Shown here in pieces: positions 14,101-21,587 of a DNA stretch of 21,587 nt (position 1 is the first letter of the stretch; every line of letters begins with the position of its first letter). The DNA lies in assembly GCA_900756945.1 (NCBI GenBank), contig CAAELZ010000020.1, forward strand, positions 1-21,587, in the 5' to 3' direction. The position numbers were made by a program, and so were the translations under genes. The notes under the pieces were generated by a model. It was not told where the DNA came from. It was given only the letters and a program-made list of their open reading frames with translations, and did not search any database. This DNA comes from an uncultured Collinsella sp. GTDB taxonomy: Bacteria > Actinomycetota > Coriobacteriia > Coriobacteriales > Coriobacteriaceae.

Positions 14101-14129
14101 GGTGCAAGCTAACCTGTCCCCGTGGCACC
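14101..14129 (+). repeat. Short hairpin repeat with AACCTGTCYCC loop (copy 2)
   Basis: GGTGC and GCACC at the ends pair; the loop contains AACCTGTCCCC. It matches the 119-147 element at 22 of 29 positions with equal length. It is part of the 307-base gap between rpmE and secA, which also holds the rpmE terminator (14058-14099), a hairpin with perfect 8-bp arms AACCTGCC (14162-14169) and GGCAGGTT (14191-14198), and a -10-like TACAAT at 14261. Confidence 0.5.
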
Positions 14130-14260
14130 AAATGGCAGAGAGACGGCGTTTGCTCAGATAAAACCTGCCAAAATAAACCCGTTCCATTGCGGCAGGTTGG
14201 TCATAGTTATTACGTGGCGGTCGAGCTCGACCGTATAGGCCGCGCCTTGTTTGGCTAAAG

Positions 14261-14266
14261 TACAAT
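14261..14266 (+). promoter_or_regulatory. Candidate -10 element for secA-prfB
   Basis: TACAAT lies 61 bases upstream of the secA start. No good -35 is seen at 16-18 bases. The same TACAAT hexamer is used in the candidate ade and ACT-gene promoters. Confidence 0.3.
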
Positions 14267-14327
14267 CATCTGTGTTTAACTCGCCCGCAGCTGCACGGCG
14301 TGGGCGATGGCCAAAAAGGAAAACTAC

Positions 14328-17134
<2,807 letters not shown>

Positions 17135-17135
<1 letters not shown>

Positions 17136-18283
17136 TGGCTGAGGCTTTAGAGGTAACGCCCGCCGAGCTGGACGCGTTCGCGGACCGGCTCGGCGAGGTC
17201 GAGTCGTATCTCCATTTGGACGAAAAGCGCACCCGCGTAACGGAGCTCGAGGCCAAAAGCGTCGCCCCGGGTTTTTGGGATGACGCCGATGCCGCTCGCG
17301 CCACGATGGAGGAGATTGCACGCGCTAAAGAGGATATCGCTGCCGTGGACAACGCGCGCGGCGAGCTTTCCGATGCCCGCGCCGCGCTGGAGCTTGCCGA
17401 GGAGATGGGGGATGACCCCGATGCCGCCGCCCTTCGCGAGGAGGCTACAGCCACGGCTGAGCGCCTGGCCCGTGCCATCGATGAGCTTGAGCTTTCGAGC
17501 TGGTTTACCGGTGAGTTCGATCACGGCGATGCCATTGTGACCATCAAGCCCGGACAGGGTGGTCTGGAGGCCCAGGACTGGACCTTCATGCTCTTTAAGA
17601 TGTACATGAAGTACTGCCAGTGTCGCGGCTGGAAGGTCACGATTAACGACTGCCCCGCCGCTGAGGTCATCGGCATCGACCGCGCGACCTTTACCGTCGA
17701 GGGCAAGGACGCATTTGGCATGCTGCGCGCCGAGGCCGGCGTCCACCGCTTGGTGCGCATTAGCCCCACCGACGACAAGAAACGCCGCCAGACCACGTTC
17801 GCCGGCGTCGAGGTCATCCCCGTGCTACCCGATGATATCGATATCGAGATCAGCCCCGATGACATCCGCGTGGACGTGTACCACGCGAGCGGCCCGGGCG
17901 GTCAGGGCGTGAACACCACCGACTCCGCCGTGCGCGTGACGCATTTCCCCAGCGGCATTGTGGTCACCTGCCAAAACGAGCGCAGCCAGATCCAGAACAA
18001 GGCCGCGTGCATGCAGATCCTCAAGGCTCGCCTGTACGAGATTGAGCTCGAGAAGCGCGCCGAGGCCCTGGATGAGATTCGCGGACCCAAAACCACGATT
18101 GGTTTTGGCAACCAGATCCGCAGCTACGTGCTCTACCCGTATCAGATGGTTAAGGACCTACGCACGGGCGTTGAGACCAGCAACGTCGAGGCAGTTCTTG
18201 ACGATGGCGACCTGGACCCATTTGTTATTGGCTACCATCGCTGGGCCACCGGCAACGCTGACGCAGAAGGCTCGGAGATCTAA
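17135..18283 (+). CDS. prfB: Peptide chain release factor 2 with SPT in place of SPF
   Basis: The 382-residue product is a class-I release factor: N-terminal helical domain, codon-recognition domains, and the peptidyl-hydrolysis GGQ motif in SGPGGQGVNTTDSAVR (Gln257). The fold and alignment place it with RF2 (E. coli GGQ at 250-252), which reads UAA and UGA. The recognition tripeptide, SPF in RF2, here reads Ser210-Pro211-Thr212 in GVHRLVRISPTDDKKRRQTT. RF1 has Thr at this aligned position (PxT). No in-frame TGA or frameshift site occurs near the start, so the autoregulatory +1 frameshift of E. coli prfB is absent, as in other actinobacteria. AGGA lies 6 bases before ATG 17135, and the gene is translationally coupled to secA. 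Confidence 0.95.
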
Positions 18284-18327
18284 AACATCGGGCGGCTTCA
18301 AGCCGATGCTAAGCCCAACGGTTGGAC

Positions 18328-18369
18328 GGGTTTGTATCCGGAATAAACCCTGCGCAGGGGTGGTTTTTG
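18328..18369 (+). terminator. Possible prfB terminator with a competing upstream stem
   Basis: AAACCCTGCGCAGGG (18345-18359) forms a GC hairpin followed by GGTTTTTG. An alternative stem pairs GGGTTT (18328-18333) with AAACCC (18345-18350), using the same left arm. Two mutually exclusive folds with a T-run are attenuator-like, but the terminator stem is short. Confidence 0.4.
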
Positions 18370-18408
18370 TCCGGCGAATCGGTAGAATCGAATACAGCAA
18401 GAAGTTCG

Positions 18409-18436
18409 AAGCGCATCCGTTTGGGTGCGCTTTTTT
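18409..18436 (+). terminator. Rho-independent terminator abutting the YitT gene's RBS
   Basis: AAGCGCATCC (18409-18418) pairs with GGGTGCGCTT (18423-18432) around GTTT and runs into six T (18431-18436). The Shine-Dalgarno AGGGAGG begins two bases later. It may end the secA-prfB transcript or attenuate the next gene. Confidence 0.85.
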
Positions 18437-18448
18437 GAGGGAGGCAGC

Positions 18449-19339
18449 ATGGCATATCGTCTGGACATTAAGCGCATTCTTTCGATGAACTTCTTTCACG
18501 ACCTGCCCCAGATTATGTTGGGGTGCGCTCTGGCCGCTATTGCGACCGACCTGTTTTTGATTCCCAACGGCCTTGCTGCCGGTGGCGTTACGGGCCTTGC
18601 CACCATTATCCAGGCGGTCGGCGCATCGCGCGGTCTATCGCTTCCCGTTGGTATTCAGACGATCGTGATGAACGCCTTGCTGCTGCTGGTCGTTATGCGC
18701 GAGGGCGGCATGTTCTACGTGGTGCAGACGGCGACGGGCTTTGTGCTGCTGGGCTTTTTCACCGACCTGTTCGCTCCGTTTGTGGCGCCGCTGGCACATG
18801 CCGATCTGATGCTGCCCGCTATGTGGGGCGGCATCATCACGGGCATCGGTTATGGCATGGTGCTGCGCGCCGGCGCCAACACCGGCGGCTCGGACACGAT
18901 TGGCCAAATCATCTCGCGTAATACCTCGCTGCCCGTGGGCTCGACCGTCATGGCGATCGATGTTGCCGTATGTGCGCTGTCGGCTCCGGTCTTTTCAATC
19001 GAAAATGCACTATATGCAGGCCTTTCGATGGTCATTAGCGGCTACGTGATCGATGCCGTGGTCGATGGTGGCAACAAACGCCGTATGGTACTCATCATCT
19101 CGGACAAGTTCCCTGATATCGCTGCCGATATCATGTATGGCCTGGGTCGTGGTTGTACCAAGTTTAAGGCGACTGGCATGTATTCGGGTGCCGAGAAGCC
19201 GGTGATCATGGTCATCGTGAGCCGCCGCGAGCTCAACACCCTCAAGACGATCGTGCGCGAGCGCGATCCTCACGCCATTGTGACGGTCGCCGACGTTACG
19301 GAAGCTTTCGGCGAGGGATTCAAGGACATTAGCGCGTAG
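18449..19339 (+). CDS. YitT-family membrane protein (DUF161 plus DUF2179)
   Basis: The 296-residue product has about five to six hydrophobic segments in residues 10-200, beginning LPQIMLGCALAAIATDLFLIPNGLAAGGVTG, the DUF161 opening. GGSDTIGQIISRNTSLPVGS lies in the middle. The C-terminal soluble part (about 205-290) reads RRMVLIISDKFPDIAADI to HAIVTVADVTEAFG and matches DUF2179, a small ligand-binding-type domain. The family is widespread, and a transport or sensing role is suspected but unproven. ATG 18449 is chosen because AGGGAGG lies 4 bases upstream; a GTG at 18425 would start inside the terminator. No promoter fits between the terminator at 18409-18436 and the start, so transcription must cross that hairpin. 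Confidence 0.9.
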   Translation: MAYRLDIKRILSMNFFHDLPQIMLGCALAAIATDLFLIPNGLAAGGVTGLATIIQAVGASRGLSLPVGIQTIVMNALLLLVVMREGGMFYVVQTATGFVLLGFFTDLFAPFVAPLAHADLMLPAMWGGIITGIGYGMVLRAGANTGGSDTIGQIISRNTSLPVGSTVMAIDVAVCALSAPVFSIENALYAGLSMVISGYVIDAVVDGGNKRRMVLIISDKFPDIAADIMYGLGRGCTKFKATGMYSGAEKPVIMVIVSRRELNTLKTIVRERDPHAIVTVADVTEAFGEGFKDISA

Positions 19340-19546
19340 GGCCGACTGCGTCCCATCCAAAAGACGTTCACATTGATAAACCGTTTCATCAGCGGTTCTG
19401 CCTGCTAAATTGTTCAAATAATGATAAAAACTCTGGTAAAGCCATCAGTTTCCAGCATAATGAATGACGTACGTGCATTGCGGCTGTGTTGGGATTACCT
19501 TCGGTGCCGTGCGCATTTTGTCTAATGAGGATGAAAGGAAGGCACA

Positions 19547-20377
19547 ATGAGCGACGAAGAGCTCAAAAAGGTTGCCAACGAGGTAAGGAAGGGCATCGTC
19601 ACCGGCGTGCACGCTGCCAAGTCCGGCCATCCGGGCGGTTCGCTCGGCGCTGCCGACATCATGACCTATCTGTACTTTGAGGAAATGAACGTCGACCCGG
19701 CCCATCCCCGCAAGGCCGACCGCGATCGCTTTGTGCTTTCCAAGGGCCACTGTGCACCTGGTCTGTACGCTGTGCTCGCCGAGCGTGGGTTCTTCCCCAA
19801 GGAGGATCTTGAGACGCTGCGCCACATCGGCAGCCACCTGCAGGGTCATCCCAACATGAACGACACTCCGGGCGTTGACATGTCCACCGGTTCGCTCGGC
19901 CAGGGCATCTCCGCCGCCGTGGGCATGGCCGTTGCCGCCAAGCACTGGGGCGATACTTATCGCACGTACGCCCTGCTGGGCGATGGCGAGAGCGAGGAGG
20001 GCCAGGTCTGGGAGGCCGCCATGTTTGCCGGCAACCAGCAGCTCGACAACCTCTGTGTGATCGTCGACCACAACGGCCTGCAGATCGACGGCCCCGTCGA
20101 AGAGGTCAACGACCCCATGCCGCTCGCCGACAAGTTCCGCGCGTTCAAGTTCCACGTGGTTGAGCTCGCCGACGGCAACGACTTCGACCAGATCCGCGCC
20201 GCCTTTGCCGAGGCTCGCGCCACCAAGGGGCAGCCGACCGCCATTATCGCCGAGACCACAAAGGGCAAGGGCGTGTCCTTTATGGAGAACCAGGTTGGCT
20301 GGCACGGCAAGGCCCCCAACGATGAACAGTTTGAGCAGGCCATGGCAGAGCTCACGGCCGCCGGAGAGGAGCTCTAG
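19547..20377 (+). CDS. Transketolase, N-terminal subunit
   Basis: The 276-residue subunit carries the diphosphate-binding half of a thiamine-diphosphate enzyme. The GDG motif is in LLGDGESEEGQVWEAAMFAG followed by LDNLCVIVDHNGLQIDG (about residues 145-185). HPGGSLGAADIM near residue 26 and STGSLGQGISAAVGMA near 117 are typical transketolase blocks. It makes the active enzyme with the next gene's product, moving two-carbon units between sugar phosphates in the non-oxidative pentose phosphate pathway. AAAGGAAGG lies 4 bases before ATG 19547. The 207-base upstream gap is AT-rich and has no clear promoter, though CATAAT at 19456 is a possible -10. Confidence 0.95.
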   Translation: MSDEELKKVANEVRKGIVTGVHAAKSGHPGGSLGAADIMTYLYFEEMNVDPAHPRKADRDRFVLSKGHCAPGLYAVLAERGFFPKEDLETLRHIGSHLQGHPNMNDTPGVDMSTGSLGQGISAAVGMAVAAKHWGDTYRTYALLGDGESEEGQVWEAAMFAGNQQLDNLCVIVDHNGLQIDGPVEEVNDPMPLADKFRAFKFHVVELADGNDFDQIRAAFAEARATKGQPTAIIAETTKGKGVSFMENQVGWHGKAPNDEQFEQAMAELTAAGEEL

Positions 20378-20378
20378 G

Positions 20379-21320
20379 ATGGCAGACGTCAAGAAAATCG
20401 CCACGCGTGTAAGCTACGGCGAGGCCCTCGTCGAGCTCGCCAACGAGCACGATGACTTTGTGGTCCTCGACGCCGACCTGGCCGCCGCCACGCAGACCGG
20501 TAAGTTTAAGGCCGCTTGCCCCGACCGCTTCTTCGATGTGGGCATTGCCGAGAGCAACCTGATGGGCGTCGCCGCCGGTATCGCGACCACTGGTCGCGTT
20601 GCCTTCGCGAGCACCTTTGCCATGTTCGCCGCCGGCCGCGCCTTTGAGCAGGTCCGTAACTCCATCGGCTACCCGCACCTCAACGTTAAGATCGGTGCCA
20701 CGCACGCTGGTATCTCGGTGGGCGAGGACGGTGCCACACACCAGTGCTGCGAGGATATCGCCCTCATGCGCGTCATCCCCGGCATGACCGTTATCGTTCC
20801 TGCCGACGACGTCGAGGCCCGCGCCGTGACGCGCGCCGCCTACGAGTGCGACGGTCCGGTGTACATGCGCTTCGCCCGTCTGGCCTCGTCGGTTATTAAC
20901 GACCCCGAGACCTACAAGTTCGAGTTGGGTAAGGGCATTGTCATGCGCGAGGGCGCCGACGTCACCATCATCGCCTGCGGCCTGATGGTCGGCGAGGCTC
21001 TCGAGGCCGCCGAGCAGCTTGCTGCCGAGGGCATCGATGCCGAGGTCATCAACATGCACACCATCAAGCCCATCGATGCCGACCTGATCGTCAAGAGCGC
21101 CACCAAGACCGGCCACGTCGTGACCGTCGAGGAGCACTCTGTGATCGGTGGCCTGGGCAGCGCCGTTGCCGACGTCCTGTGTGAGCAGTGCCCGACGCCG
21201 CTCAAGAAGATTGGCGTCAACGACACCTTCGGCGAGTCCGGCCCGGGTGCCGAGCTCCTGCACAAGTACGGCCTGGACGCCGCCAACATCGTGGCGACCA
21301 CCAAGGAGTTCTTGGCATAG
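20379..21320 (+). CDS. Transketolase, C-terminal subunit
   Basis: The 313-residue subunit supplies the pyrimidine-binding and C-terminal domains. The pyrimidine-domain blocks are DVGIAESNLMGVAAGIATTG and FASTFAMFAAGRAFEQVRNSI (about residues 47-90), with the cofactor-activating Glu in GIAESN. HAGISVGEDGATHQCCEDIALMR follows. The C-terminal domain ends in VTVEEHSVIGGLGSAVADVL and a GFGESG-like NDTFGESG. A deoxyxylulose-phosphate synthase is ruled out by the split form and the N-partner. ATG 20379 lies one base after the partner's TAG, with AGGAG at 20367-20371, so translation is coupled. A terminator follows at 21370-21405. Confidence 0.95.
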   Translation: MADVKKIATRVSYGEALVELANEHDDFVVLDADLAAATQTGKFKAACPDRFFDVGIAESNLMGVAAGIATTGRVAFASTFAMFAAGRAFEQVRNSIGYPHLNVKIGATHAGISVGEDGATHQCCEDIALMRVIPGMTVIVPADDVEARAVTRAAYECDGPVYMRFARLASSVINDPETYKFELGKGIVMREGADVTIIACGLMVGEALEAAEQLAAEGIDAEVINMHTIKPIDADLIVKSATKTGHVVTVEEHSVIGGLGSAVADVLCEQCPTPLKKIGVNDTFGESGPGAELLHKYGLDAANIVATTKEFLA

Positions 21321-21369
21321 AGCAACCACCGCTCAAATCGGCCACAAGCCAATAGCAAATAGACGTAGA

Positions 21370-21405
21370 CAGGGACGCCCTCAAAAAGAGGACGCCCCTG
21401 TTTTT
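21370..21405 (+). terminator. Rho-independent terminator after the transketolase operon
   Basis: A 13-position stem (21370-21382 with 21388-21400, two mismatches) closes on loop AAAAA and is followed by TTTTT. The remaining 180 bases to the window end hold no gene I can support. Confidence 0.85.
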
Positions 21406-21587
21406 ATATTTCAGCAAAATCAGTGCCGCATCAAGCAAGGCCTTCTTCGGGAAAAGGGCCCAGTACGGCAACGTGCAATTCAGCCCTCCCAACTTTGTAT
21501 GTGCAGCACCCCAAGATCACGCGGCGACCCCATAGTAGCCGCAGGCCGCGCACAGGATTACCTCCCAAATCTTTCCGCAGGACGGAG

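Noticed and set aside
18425..18448. GTG start for the YitT protein eight codons upstream
   Set aside because: It lies inside the terminator stem and has no Shine-Dalgarno, whereas ATG 18449 has AGGGAGG at good spacing.
21413..21587. Minus-strand tail of a possible Cys-containing protein (CGKIWEV then CAACGYYG, ending near 21518)
   Set aside because: It is only about 22 residues to the window edge, has no independent support and could be chance.

Overview
The window looks like chromosomal DNA from a GC-rich Coriobacteriia gut actinobacterium, most likely Collinsella or a close relative. This is inferred from protein style (actinobacterial-type SecA and RF2, a two-gene transketolase, ribosomal protein L31 with a long Ala/Lys/Glu tail) and from GGGGAC-containing intergenic repeats. 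No 16S gene or other taxonomic marker lies in the window, so the genus is not proven.

Layout. 1-5990 is housekeeping DNA: adenine deaminase (ade, +), a Cof-type HAD phosphatase (+), a convergent second HAD phosphatase (-), citrate synthase (-) and a small ACT-domain protein (-). Gaps between these genes are filled with short tandem GGGGAC-type repeats and hairpins. 6095-13370 is an accessory island bracketed by two 64-bp direct repeats (61/64 identical). It holds a 5'-truncated tyrosine recombinase, a small Cro/CI-type regulator paired with a DUF2975-like membrane protein (all -), then a rightward cassette: a double-length ABC-2 permease, its ATPase, a second transporter with permease and ATPase fused in one chain, and a secreted 114-residue Tyr-rich protein with a near-perfect Shine-Dalgarno, closed by a strong terminator. 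13370-21587 returns to housekeeping: rpmE (L31) behind a structured leader, secA-prfB overlapping by one base, a YitT-family membrane protein, and a transketolase split into two adjacent genes.

How the genes work together. The island reads as a self-contained regulator/transport/secreted-peptide module. All three permease halves carry the same NGxGxxxYP-type motif, so the two transporters belong to one family, and the secreted protein is the natural candidate substrate or partner. Its activity is unknown; a bacteriocin-like system is one reading. In the core, RF2 carries SPT in place of the canonical SPF stop-codon-recognition tripeptide. None of the eleven core genes here ends in TGA, while two island genes do.

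Recurrent regulatory theme: three genes (the two HAD phosphatases and the YitT protein) have a terminator-like hairpin directly against, or including, their ribosome-binding site.
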